Source: Prevotella sp.
Lineage (GTDB): Bacteria > Bacteroidota > Bacteroidia > Bacteroidales > Bacteroidaceae
Direction of reading: 5' to 3'
Assembly: GCA_015060535.1 (NCBI GenBank)
Contig: SUYH01000020.1
Location: 1-43,522 of the forward strand
Length of the DNA: 43,522 nt
In this document: positions 1 to 6,497 of the stretch, piece after piece
Layout: the number at the start of each line of letters is the position of its first letter
Numbering within the stretch: position 1 is the stretch's first letter
Translations under genes and position numbers: made by a program
Notes under the pieces: generated by a model
The model's input: only the letters and a program-made list of their open reading frames with translations
Told to the model about the DNA's origin: nothing
The model's database searches: none

Positions 1-315
1 GTTCGTGTCAAGCTTTGGCATCTGCTTGAAGTTCAGGCGCAGTGCGCCGTTGTCCTGACGGGTAATCGAGATGTACTTGCCGTTGAACACGCGCGGATTG
101 CGCTTCATGCTCCAGGGCAGCGTCTCGACGAAAGTATAATGAGGGTCGCGCGAGAGGAACTCGTCGATGGTGCCCTCCTGGTCGAGCTTCAAAACGCCCT
201 GATAACTCTTGCCCGCCTTCATCTTGCGGTCGCTGTGAAGAATGGTCTTAATGTCACAGCCCAAGTCTGTGTTGGTGTGCCAACCGTTGAGGTTGGAGTT
301 TTGTACTTTTGACAT
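1..315 (-). CDS. Hypothetical protein, N-terminal part (cut by the left edge)
   Basis: Reading leftwards from an ATG at 315 there are 105 open codons to the window edge, so only the N-terminus is present. The protein begins MSKVQNSNLNGWHTNTDLG and continues with mixed polar and aromatic residues; no signal peptide, membrane segment or catalytic motif is visible. The start is supported by a promoter about 155 nt upstream on the same strand (-7 TACCTTCG at 469-476, TTG at 497-499). I do not recognise the family with certainty. Its style and its place next to smalltalk, peptidase and small acidic genes suggest an accessory rather than a housekeeping gene. Confidence 0.6.
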   Translation of the reverse strand, partial: MSKVQNSNLNGWHTNTDLGCDIKTILHSDRKMKAGKSYQGVLKLDQEGTIDEFLSRDPHYTFVETLPWSMKRNPRVFNGKYISITRQDNGALRLNFKQMPKLDTN

Positions 316-468
316 AATTATAATAGGTATAAAAATGCCTTCTCGCACATGCACGATGACATAGATAGGCGTACTTCATCTCGTGCCACGGAGCCGTGCT
401 AAGTTTTTGACTGCTGACTGACATCGAAAAGAATGCAGCAGAAACTCCGACTGGTGAAATTTCATCTG

Positions 469-499
469 CGAAGGTACGCAGTTTTCGCGGATGTTCCAA
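469..499 (-). promoter_or_regulatory. Bacteroidota-type promoter for the left-edge gene
   Basis: On the minus strand TACCTTCG (469-476) fits the -7 consensus TAnnTTTG with one change, and TTG (497-499) lies 20 bp upstream, the usual -33 spacing. The roughly 150-nt leader contains a small GC hairpin (GCACGG/CCGTGC) near 392-408. Confidence 0.55.
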
Positions 500-695
500 G
501 CGGGACTCTTGAAAGTCCGTATACGTTTTTAAACACCTGATTTTTTAATAATTTGCAAGCCTCAAAAAAGGCATTCTTCATTTTTTTTCTAAATTTGGGA
601 TTCGTTTTTTACGTGAAACCTATGGTAGAACGGGTGTTTCCCCGCGTTACCCAAATTTATTTTTTTTGTTTTTCTACAAAAAATAGTCGTAATTC

Positions 696-728
696 TTGTT
701 CATAAATCAAAATAATTGCGTATCTTTG
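696..728 (+). promoter_or_regulatory. Promoter of the structured RNA / nuclease gene
   Basis: A perfect -7 element TATCTTTG lies at 721-728 with TTG at 696-698, 22 bp upstream. A T/A-rich inverted repeat (about 662-686) sits just upstream. The start point should fall near 733-736. The rest of the gap from 316 to 961 is AT-rich and holds, besides the structured RNA, only a weak GCCT/AGGC hairpin with T runs near 559-590. Confidence 0.65.
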
Positions 729-732
729 CCCC

Positions 733-914
733 TGCATTCTGTTAAAGAGTGCAAGACATATTGCTCGATTGCCTAAGAAATCACCACTCAAAGAAAAGAG
801 AGCAAACAACATACAGAATAAAGCAGCGTTTTAGTGCGCAGGCTTTCCTATATCTGTATGTGGGTTTGTGGTGAACCTCTTAGGCGTATGGCAAAAGCTT
901 GCGCCTTCTTTTTT
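733..914 (+). ncRNA. Structured RNA, candidate 6S-like RNA or structured leader
   Basis: This stretch of about 180 nt can fold into a long interrupted rod. GCCTAAGA (771-778) pairs with TCTTAGGC (878-885), TCACCAC (781-787) with GTGGTGA (868-874), ACATACAGA (809-817) with TCTGTATGT (853-861), and AAAGC (820-824) with GCTTT (842-846). Outer pairings GCAAG/CTTGC (751-755/898-902) and CATA/TATG (757-760/887-890) are possible. A large asymmetric internal bubble (788-808 against 862-867) separates the two arms. It starts just after a perfect promoter and ends in a hairpin plus T-run (882-914). The length, end-to-end pairing and central bubble resemble 6S RNA; that identity is inference. The alternative is a cis-acting leader of the nuclease gene at 962, because the terminal hairpin competes for bases 882-885 of the main stem. 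Confidence 0.5.
882..914 (+). terminator. Terminator-like hairpin at the end of the structured RNA
   Basis: AGGC (882-885) pairs with GCCT (903-906), and after a bulge GCAA (891-894) pairs with TTGC (899-902). TTCTTTTTT follows at about 906-914. The lower arm shares bases 882-885 with the main RNA stem, so the two folds exclude each other. Confidence 0.5.
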
Positions 915-961
915 AAGTTGGTGCTGGATGTAAGAAAGTATTAACTTAAAACTATGGGATT

Positions 962-1549
962 ATGGATGATATTTTAAAGGTACTAACAAATGATGAAAAA
1001 GAGTTCATTAAACATCATGGCATCAACCCATCCGATATATATGATGCTCGTGGCGAAATCGTAAAGGTGTATCACGACAAAGCCAAGAAACAAGGCTGTG
1101 GCTTCGTTTTAACCAACCCCTGCCCTTATGGACATCGGTTAAAAGACCGTTCAGGTCATTGCATCGTATGTAGACCTTTTGGTATCGCTATCCGTAATAG
1201 GGAAAGTGGCACTGGTGTGGTTTATGTAGCAGTAAATGGCAAATACACAAAGGTCGGTATGATTGAGAATAATATAAAAGATGTAGATAAAGCAATCAAC
1301 AAAAGAGAATACAGGTTGAATGACGAAGGTGGCTATGGTGGTCGCTCTGGTTGGACTACAGTGAAAACTTGGCAACTGGAAAAGAATGCTGGTAAAGTTG
1401 AACGGGAAGCTCAAAACCTTTTAGAACAATATAAGGTAGAAAAAGACTACATTCATAGCGGTGAGCTGCATAGTACAAAAGAACTTTTTGAATGTCCAAT
1501 CCAAACAGCTATTAATGCTGTGAAACAAGCAATGGAATTGTGTAAATAA
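962..1549 (+). CDS. GIY-YIG / T5orf172-type nuclease-like protein with zinc knuckle
   Basis: A 195-aa soluble protein. A probable zinc-binding knuckle C54-x3-H58-x8-C67-x2-C70 precedes a GIY-YIG-like core: G85-V-V-Y88, then KYTKVGM (94-100), a candidate metal-binding glutamate in KVEREA (145-150), and a late ELF motif (174-176). This order matches T5orf172 domains of the GIY-YIG superfamily, found in phage and mobile-element proteins and presumed to cut DNA. The gene is clearly more AT-rich than the housekeeping genes to its right, which suggests transfer. It begins 48 bp after the T-run of the structured RNA at 733-914, so it may be read from that promoter or be a mobile gene that settled beside an RNA gene. 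The domain is fairly secure; the biological role is not. Confidence 0.8.
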   Translation: MDDILKVLTNDEKEFIKHHGINPSDIYDARGEIVKVYHDKAKKQGCGFVLTNPCPYGHRLKDRSGHCIVCRPFGIAIRNRESGTGVVYVAVNGKYTKVGMIENNIKDVDKAINKREYRLNDEGGYGGRSGWTTVKTWQLEKNAGKVEREAQNLLEQYKVEKDYIHSGELHSTKELFECPIQTAINAVKQAMELCK

Positions 1550-1596
1550 CATATTAAAGCCGAAGGGCAATGGCATATAAACGCCCATCTAAAACA

Positions 1597-2295
1597 ATGA
1601 AAAGAATTAATAAAACAAAGATTATGATGTTATTATTTAGCTTGTTTATTGTGGCATGCTCAAGCAATAATGATGATAACACAAATACCTCTAAGGTTGT
1701 AATCAATCCACATAGTATGTCTATGTTTTGCAACGACACAAAAACGTTGGTTGCCCCAGAAGCGACTAAATGGGAAGCCGAAAATGATTTCGTAGCCAAA
1801 GTAAATTCCAAAGGAGAAGTTACAGGGATGCACGTTGGTGAGACTCAAATAAAAGCGTCAAATGGCTTTTCATCTGATATATGTAATGTCCGCGTTATTC
1901 CAAAATATACACTTTATGATACACCAATATTTGAATGGAATGAATCATTAAAAACAATAAAGGGAAAAGATACTCATAAATTGGTCTCTGAAAACGACCA
2001 ACTTCTCTTATATAACTATGACTTTGGCAGCACCAACTGTGCAGTTAGTTATGTTTTTAAAAATAACAAGTTAAGTAATGTATATATTGTTCTAGATTTT
2101 GCCAAATTTGCAAATGCTGTTGATTATTTGAACGAACGTTATAATCAACTTTCATACGACTCTAAACAAATGAAAGCAATCTATATTGATGGTTATACTA
2201 AAGCGACCCATACTATGGGTGTCATTATAGAGCCTGTTAATGTTGATAACACAAAATGTACAAGCATCTTGTATACTCCATATGGTGAGAAGTGA
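1597..2295 (+). CDS. Lipoprotein with BIG2-type Ig-like domain
   Basis: A 232-aa protein with a classical lipoprotein signal: MKRINKTKIMMLLFSLFIVAC, where Cys21 would be lipidated, followed by an acidic SSNNDDN stretch typical of Bacteroidota surface export. Residues about 34-95 resemble a bacterial Ig-like group 2 domain, with the pattern WEAENDFVAKVNSKGEVTG. The remaining ~135 residues are not recognised. I chose the ATG at 1597, not an in-frame ATG at 1570, because it gives a clean signal peptide. The gene lies 47 bp after the GIY-YIG gene and shares its AT-rich composition, so the two may have arrived together. Likely an outer-membrane-anchored, periplasmic or surface protein of unknown function. 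Confidence 0.75.
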   Translation: MKRINKTKIMMLLFSLFIVACSSNNDDNTNTSKVVINPHSMSMFCNDTKTLVAPEATKWEAENDFVAKVNSKGEVTGMHVGETQIKASNGFSSDICNVRVIPKYTLYDTPIFEWNESLKTIKGKDTHKLVSENDQLLLYNYDFGSTNCAVSYVFKNNKLSNVYIVLDFAKFANAVDYLNERYNQLSYDSKQMKAIYIDGYTKATHTMGVIIEPVNVDNTKCTSILYTPYGEK

Positions 2296-2370
2296 AATGG
2301 AAAAAGTTTAACCGATAAACCGATGGGTAACGGCATATTTTTGTCAAACTTGAGGACAACTTATTTACCT

Positions 2371-2524
2371 TGCTCAAGGGGGCAGCCCCCGCGTGAGCAG
2401 AGAAAGATAGATCACGGGACGGTTCTCTGATCTGTTTTAAAGATAAAAACAGGAAACGGAAGTCGGCAATCGCGGCTTCCGTTTCTTCGTCCGAGACCCT
2501 CTCTTATCCCCCTGTGTAGGGGGA
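2371..2524 (+). other. Intergenic stretch with three hairpins
   Basis: The 313-bp gap between 2295 and 2609 holds three stem-loops. TGCTCA/TGAGCA (2371-2376/2394-2399) encloses GGGGG/CCCCC (2378-2382/2386-2390). GAAACGGAAG/CTTCCGTTTC (2453-2462/2476-2485) is a possible terminator without a strong T-run. TCCCCCT/AGGGGGA (2507-2513/2518-2524) is the third. No gene is visible here. Confidence 0.45.
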
Positions 2525-2573
2525 AGAAGGATAAAAAAGTGGGATAAAATTTGGAGGTTATGAAAATAATCCC

Positions 2574-2581
2574 TACTTTTG
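2574..2581 (+). promoter_or_regulatory. -7 promoter element for the gene at 2609
   Basis: TACTTTTG matches TAnnTTTG and lies 27 bp upstream of the chosen ATG. It excludes an in-frame ATG at 2579, which overlaps the promoter. Confidence 0.55.
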
Positions 2582-2608
2582 CATAGTGAAACGAAAAAAC
2601 AGAGACCT

Positions 2609-2887
2609 ATGAGCGAAGAAAAGAAGGACATAGAGCAATCTACAGATATGGCTGCAGAACCTGTTGGGGCTGCGATGCATGCCGATGTATCTACCTTAGG
2701 ATATGACATCGACAATTGGCCAGGAATGCCGCTTGTCGGTCCCAGCAATCTGGAGGAGATGAATGCTCGTATTGACCAGGCCGAACAGGAAATCAACGAG
2801 GGCATAGGTTTCTCGTGGGAACAAGTGATGTCGGACGCTCAGGCTATAGTGCACAGCGGAACCGACCCTATTGTGCACTTTAGATAA
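2609..2887 (+). CDS. Small acidic hypothetical protein, antitoxin-like C-terminus
   Basis: A 92-aa, strongly acidic protein starting MSEEKKDIEQ. Its C-terminal half (NARIDQAEQEINEGIGFSWEQVM, with the last stretch near residues 51-73) resembles the helical tail common in Bacteroidota antitoxins and related small proteins, where an ARIDQAE-type helix is followed by a W-E-x-V motif. No toxin gene follows; the next gene is a smalltalk peptide on a separate promoter. It has its own -7 element at 2574-2581. Antitoxin is only one possibility, and no DNA-binding domain is visible in the N-terminal half. Confidence 0.6.
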   Translation: MSEEKKDIEQSTDMAAEPVGAAMHADVSTLGYDIDNWPGMPLVGPSNLEEMNARIDQAEQEINEGIGFSWEQVMSDAQAIVHSGTDPIVHFR

Positions 2888-2956
2888 CAATCACAAGAGC
2901 GATATTGACCCTCCTAAAAAAGTTGCTTAATTCGCTGAAAATAATCGGGAAAACAT

Positions 2957-2987
2957 TTGGTTTTCTCGATATTTTTTTGTACCTTCG
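2957..2987 (+). promoter_or_regulatory. Promoter of the smalltalk-M15 pair
   Basis: TACCTTCG (2980-2987) with TTG (2957-2959) exactly 20 bp upstream. The leader to the smalltalk ATG at 3058 is about 65 nt. Confidence 0.6.
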
Positions 2988-3057
2988 TAGAGTAAAAGAG
3001 AGGTGGTTTAGACCACGAAAATAACCCTAGTAATTAACCCTTTAAAACACAACGATT

Positions 3058-3159
3058 ATGAAGAAAAACACGATTTGGGAAGTCCTTTTGAGGATTGTTA
3101 TCGCAGCTGCAACCGCAGCTCTGACAGCATTGGGAACAACAGCATGCATGGGAGTATAA
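3058..3159 (+). CDS. Smalltalk-family peptide (33 aa)
   Basis: MKKNTIWEVLLRIVIAAATA and a further 13 residues ending in TTACMGV, 33 aa in all. A charged start, one hydrophobic helix rich in Ala, Leu, Ile and Val, and a terminal Thr-rich C-M-G motif match the small peptides annotated as smalltalk proteins in Bacteroides and Prevotella. Their function is unknown. The helix could insert in the inner membrane, and the cysteine sits where a lipobox cysteine might, though the match is poor. The stop codon overlaps the start of the peptidase gene (TAATG at 3157-3161), so the two are probably translationally coupled. A second copy lies at 21229-21342 beside an HU gene. Confidence 0.85.
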   Translation: MKKNTIWEVLLRIVIAAATAALTALGTTACMGV

Positions 3160-3563
3160 TGGACTGCGTTCGCTTATCGCCTCACATTACGTTGGATGAA
3201 TTCCTCAATGTGAGGAAGTACCCCGACAATAAACCATCGCTACAGCACGTGGCCAACATGACCTACGGCTGCCTGATGCTCCTGGAACCTGCCCGCGAGG
3301 CCGTCGGCCCCATCATCATCAACTCCGGTTGCCGCAACCCGCGCGTCAACGCTCTAGTCGGTGGTGTCGCTGGTTCGCAGCACCTCCTGGGCCAGGCTGC
3401 CGACATCCACCCCAAGGACCCTCAGCATTTCCAGCGTCTGGTCGATTTCCTCCGCCATCACGCCCTGACCGACCAACTCCTCACCGGCAATGGTTGGCTC
3501 CACATCTCCTGGGCGCCCTTCCGTCCCCCCCGCCACGATGTCCGGATAGGGTACTACAAATGA
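3159..3563 (+). CDS. M15-family (Peptidase_M15_3-like) D-Ala-D-Ala carboxypeptidase-like protein
   Basis: A 134-aa single-domain protein. The zinc-site motif SQHLLGQAADIH (two of the metal ligands) and the late motif WLHISW (third ligand) are present, with the family pattern INSGCRNPRVN upstream. M15 enzymes cut peptide stems of peptidoglycan. There is no signal peptide, so export would need another route, as with phage endolysins. The catalytic glutamate often found a few residues before the last W-x-H is not obvious: the sequence there is DQLLTGNGWLH. The start at 3159 overlaps the smalltalk stop codon by one base; an in-frame ATG at 3075 would read through the smalltalk gene and is rejected. 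The pairing of a tiny membrane peptide and a cell-wall hydrolase recalls holin-endolysin cassettes. Confidence 0.82.
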   Translation: MDCVRLSPHITLDEFLNVRKYPDNKPSLQHVANMTYGCLMLLEPAREAVGPIIINSGCRNPRVNALVGGVAGSQHLLGQAADIHPKDPQHFQRLVDFLRHHALTDQLLTGNGWLHISWAPFRPPRHDVRIGYYK

Positions 3564-3607
3564 CAACAATCCCCGAGACTCGCCATGAATCTCGGGGATT
3601 GTTGTCA
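3561..3607 (+). terminator. Long perfect hairpin at the end of the M15 gene
   Basis: TGACAACAATCCCCGAG (3561-3577) and CTCGGGGATTGTTGTCA (3591-3607) are perfect 17-bp inverted arms around a 13-nt loop. The left arm includes the M15 stop codon. The following sequence is only moderately T-rich (TTGTTTAG), so it may act as terminator or as mRNA 3'-end stabiliser. Confidence 0.6.
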
Positions 3608-3710
3608 TTGTTTAGTTGAGAAGTCTTGAGGTTTTTTGCATAAATATTATATTTAATACTGGAAATAACGTTAAATTTGAACAATTGGATAGTAATTTGT
3701 CAGAAATTTG

Positions 3711-3718
3711 TAATTTTG
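3711..3718 (+). promoter_or_regulatory. -7 promoter element of the ABC transporter gene
   Basis: TAATTTTG matches the consensus. A TTG at 3685-3687 lies 23 bp upstream. The rest of the gap 3608-3771 is AT-rich with no other visible feature. Confidence 0.5.
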
Positions 3719-3771
3719 CAAGTTGAATGTGTTAAACGATTTGTGACAGACACTAAACGAATAGTGAAGGT

Positions 3772-6471
3772 ATGATAGAAAGTTTCTACGATAACCTGAT
3801 AGCCGAAGATCGCTACAGGATGATACTCGATGGTCTGCAGGTAACGCTGCTCATCACGCTCTGCGCCGCCTTGCTGGGCACGCTCTTAGGCGGACTGGTG
3901 TGCTGGATGCGCATGAGTCGCCGTCGATGGCTGCAGCAAGTGGCGAAGGTGTATATCGACTTGATGCGCGGTACGCCGGTGTTGGTGCTGCTCATGCTGA
4001 TGTACTATGTGGTGATGGCACCGCTGGATGCTACGGGCATCGTGGTGGCCGTCGTTACCTTCGCCATGAATACTGCGGCCTATATCAGCGAGATGCTGCG
4101 TACCACCATTCAGGGCATCGACCGCGGACAGACGGAGGCGGGACTGGCTCTGGGCTTCACGCCGCGCCAGACGTTCTTCAAGATTGTGCTGCCACAGGTG
4201 GTCAAGGCAGTGATGCCCGTCTATCAAGGTGAGGTAATCAGTCTGCTGAAGGGCACGAGTATCGTGGGCTACATCGCCGTGGCCGATATGACGCGCGCCT
4301 CCGACCTGATACGCTCGCGCACGTTCGATGCCTTCTTCCCACTTATCGTGACGGCCATCATCTATTTCCTCATGGCGTGGCTCATCGGACTGTTGCTACA
4401 GAGTCTTGTTCAGCGCAAGCGTGCAAAGGCCATCATTGCAGCAGTGGTGCTGACATTGTTTGGCATGCTGGGTTACGTGCCAACGATGCTGTCGGCCACT
4501 GATAGCAATGCAACCGCCGATGCTGCGAACCTGTCAAGCGTTCCTCCCGCTTTCCAGGCGCTTAACGGCAAGGATGTAGCAGTGATTATCGGCAGCATAC
4601 AGGATATTGCCGTCACCGAGATGGCTCCCGATGCAAACATCCTGCGCATGACCAGTCAGACCGACCTGCTGGCAGCCTTAGAGAACGGCAAGGTAGATGC
4701 AGCGGGCGGTGAGAGTCTGACGCTGTTGTTCAATAAGGAGCTGCTTGAAAAGGTGGATTCGGTGGGTGCAGGACTGACACCGATCCCGATAGGAGCCTGC
4801 TATCGACTTGACAATACCGAACTGCAGCAGGACTTCAACAGTTTTCTGGCCGAAATCCGACGCGATGGTACCTACCAGAAGATCCTGGACCGCTGGAGCA
4901 ATGCCGAAGACCCCTCGGCCATGACCATTCCCGAGCAGCGCGGCACGGGGCGCACCCTGCGTGTGGCTACCTATCCGGCTATGCCGCCGTTCAATTTTAT
5001 CAATACCGGCAAACTTTCGGGTCTGGAGCCGGAACTGCTGACCGAATGGGCCAACCGGCGTAACTGGCAACTGGAGTACCTCATCATGGACTTCGCCGCA
5101 CAGATACCTGCCGTGCAGACGGGCAAGGCTGACATGGCCATGGGAGCTATCAGCGTTACCGAAGAGCGACAGAAACAGGTGCTCTTCTCCGACGGCTATA
5201 TCGATTCGCATATCGTGTTGTTGACGCGAAAGGGGGAAAGCAATATACTAACTAGCCTCACCCCCAACCCCTCTCCAAAGGGCGAGGGGAGTGGATACCT
5301 TTGGTGGGGTATGGCTCTCCTTATTATAATAATAGGTGGCGGTGCCTGGTTTGTTGTCCGCAGGAAAAACGAATCACAGAACATTTCACTCCCCTCGCCT
5401 TTTGGAGAGGGGTCGGGGGTGAGGCTTCTCCACTTGAAGAAAAGCTACGGCTCGCTTGATGTCTTGCGCGACATCACGACTGAGGTACATCGCGGTGAGG
5501 TCATCTCCATCATCGGTCCTTCGGGCACGGGCAAGAGTACTTTCCTGCGCTGTCTGAACCTGTTGGAACAGCCTACCAGTGGCAGTATCATCGTCGATGG
5601 CGAGGACATCCTCACCAAGGGCTATCCCGTCAATAGGCTGCGCCAGAAGATGGGCATGGTGTTCCAGTCGTTTAACCTCTTCGAGCACAAGACCGTGCTA
5701 GAGAACGTCATCTTTGCGCCTTGCCAACTGCGCCATGTGCCAGATGAAGAAGCACGCCAGGAGGGTCTCTCATTGTTGCGCAAGGTAGGCCTGGCTGAGA
5801 AGGCCGACGTCTATCCGTCGAGTCTCTCTGGTGGTCAGAAACAGCGTGTAGCCATCGCCCGCGCCCTGGCCATGAAGCCCGACGTCATCCTCTTCGACGA
5901 GCCCACATCGGCCCTCGACCCGACGATGGTAGGCGAGGTGCTCAGCGTCATCCGCCAGCTGGCCAAGGAGGGCATGACCATGCTCATCGTCACCCACGAG
6001 ATGAAGTTTGCCCACGATGTCTCGACGCGCATCTTCTTCATGTACGACGGTTATATCCACGAGGATGGTTCGCCTGAGGTGATCTTCGAGAATCCTGTCC
6101 ACAGTGCCACCAAGGCCTTTATCCAGCGCATCCGCAAGGAGGTGTTCGAGATCGAGGGTCCCGACTTCGACTTCCTGGGCATGCACTCTACGATGGGTGC
6201 CTTCTGCCACAAGTACGGCATCACCGAGAAGCTGGAAACGGCAGAGCGGCTGACAGACAAGATGCTCGACGACGTGATGGCCCAGCATCGTCCTATCACC
6301 GTCCGCATCACTCACAGCGAACAATCGGGCATCACCGCCCTCGACTTCATGGTGGAAAAGATGACCGCCACACCGCTGAGCGACGCACATCGCGCCGAAC
6401 TCTCAGAGCAGTGCAAGCAAGTCATCGAGGAACCCACCAAACGAGGCTTCCGCGTGAAACTGATTATATAA
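3772..6471 (+). CDS. Single-chain polar amino acid ABC transporter (permease + substrate-binding lobes + ATPase)
   Basis: An 899-aa fusion. Residues 1-215 are a His/Glu/Gln/Arg-type permease with hydrophobic segments near 20-43, 60-80, 85-105 and 185-207 and an EAA loop ([12 protein letters not shown]). A membrane segment near 218-240 leads outside. Residues about 264-376 match the second lobe and C-terminal return of an SBP_bac_3 protein ([23 protein letters not shown]). Residues 394-488 match the first lobe ([32 protein letters not shown]), so the binding domain appears circularly permuted. A second anchor (509-529) returns inside. The ATPase has Walker [10 protein letters not shown] (582-590), signature LSGGQKQ (685-691), Walker B VILFDEP (705-711) and switch His742. 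About 110 C-terminal residues are an unassigned extra domain. Two inverted 38-bp repeats encode the linkers on both sides of the second anchor. Substrate is probably a polar amino acid. Confidence 0.9.
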   Translation: MIESFYDNLIAEDRYRMILDGLQVTLLITLCAALLGTLLGGLVCWMRMSRRRWLQQVAKVYIDLMRGTPVLVLLMLMYYVVMAPLDATGIVVAVVTFAMNTAAYISEMLRTTIQGIDRGQTEAGLALGFTPRQTFFKIVLPQVVKAVMPVYQGEVISLLKGTSIVGYIAVADMTRASDLIRSRTFDAFFPLIVTAIIYFLMAWLIGLLLQSLVQRKRAKAIIAAVVLTLFGMLGYVPTMLSATDSNATADAANLSSVPPAFQALNGKDVAVIIGSIQDIAVTEMAPDANILRMTSQTDLLAALENGKVDAAGGESLTLLFNKELLEKVDSVGAGLTPIPIGACYRLDNTELQQDFNSFLAEIRRDGTYQKILDRWSNAEDPSAMTIPEQRGTGRTLRVATYPAMPPFNFINTGKLSGLEPELLTEWANRRNWQLEYLIMDFAAQIPAVQTGKADMAMGAISVTEERQKQVLFSDGYIDSHIVLLTRKGESNILTSLTPNPSPKGEGSGYLWWGMALLIIIIGGGAWFVVRRKNESQNISLPSPFGEGSGVRLLHLKKSYGSLDVLRDITTEVHRGEVISIIGPSGTGKSTFLRCLNLLEQPTSGSIIVDGEDILTKGYPVNRLRQKMGMVFQSFNLFEHKTVLENVIFAPCQLRHVPDEEARQEGLSLLRKVGLAEKADVYPSSLSGGQKQRVAIARALAMKPDVILFDEPTSALDPTMVGEVLSVIRQLAKEGMTMLIVTHEMKFAHDVSTRIFFMYDGYIHEDGSPEVIFENPVHSATKAFIQRIRKEVFEIEGPDFDFLGMHSTMGAFCHKYGITEKLETAERLTDKMLDDVMAQHRPITVRITHSEQSGITALDFMVEKMTATPLSDAHRAELSEQCKQVIEEPTKRGFRVKLII
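5256..5293 (+). repeat. 38-bp GC-rich repeat, copy 1, inside the ABC gene
   Basis: Begins CCTCACCCCCAACCCCTCTC and ends GCGAGGGGAGTG. Translated in frame as [10 protein letters not shown], in the linker before the second membrane anchor (about residues 495-507). This is a dispersed repeat type known from Bacteroidota genomes. Confidence 0.85.
5387..5424 (-). repeat. 38-bp GC-rich repeat, copy 2, inverted, inside the ABC gene
   Basis: Inverted relative to copy 1, 36 of 38 positions identical. It encodes [13 protein letters not shown] between the membrane anchor and the ATPase (about residues 539-551). The two copies could pair in mRNA around a 93-nt loop. Confidence 0.85.
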
Positions 6472-6497
6472 TCAATAGGTTGATATTCTCTCTAAAG

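Noticed and set aside
3354..3608. Minus-strand reading opposite the M15 gene
   Set aside because: It arises from the long hairpin at 3561-3607 and high-GC codon bias of the peptidase gene; no independent signals.
5770..6390. Minus-strand reading opposite the transporter ATPase
   Set aside because: Shadow of the ABC ATPase codons; composition rich in His, Arg and Gly without a motif.
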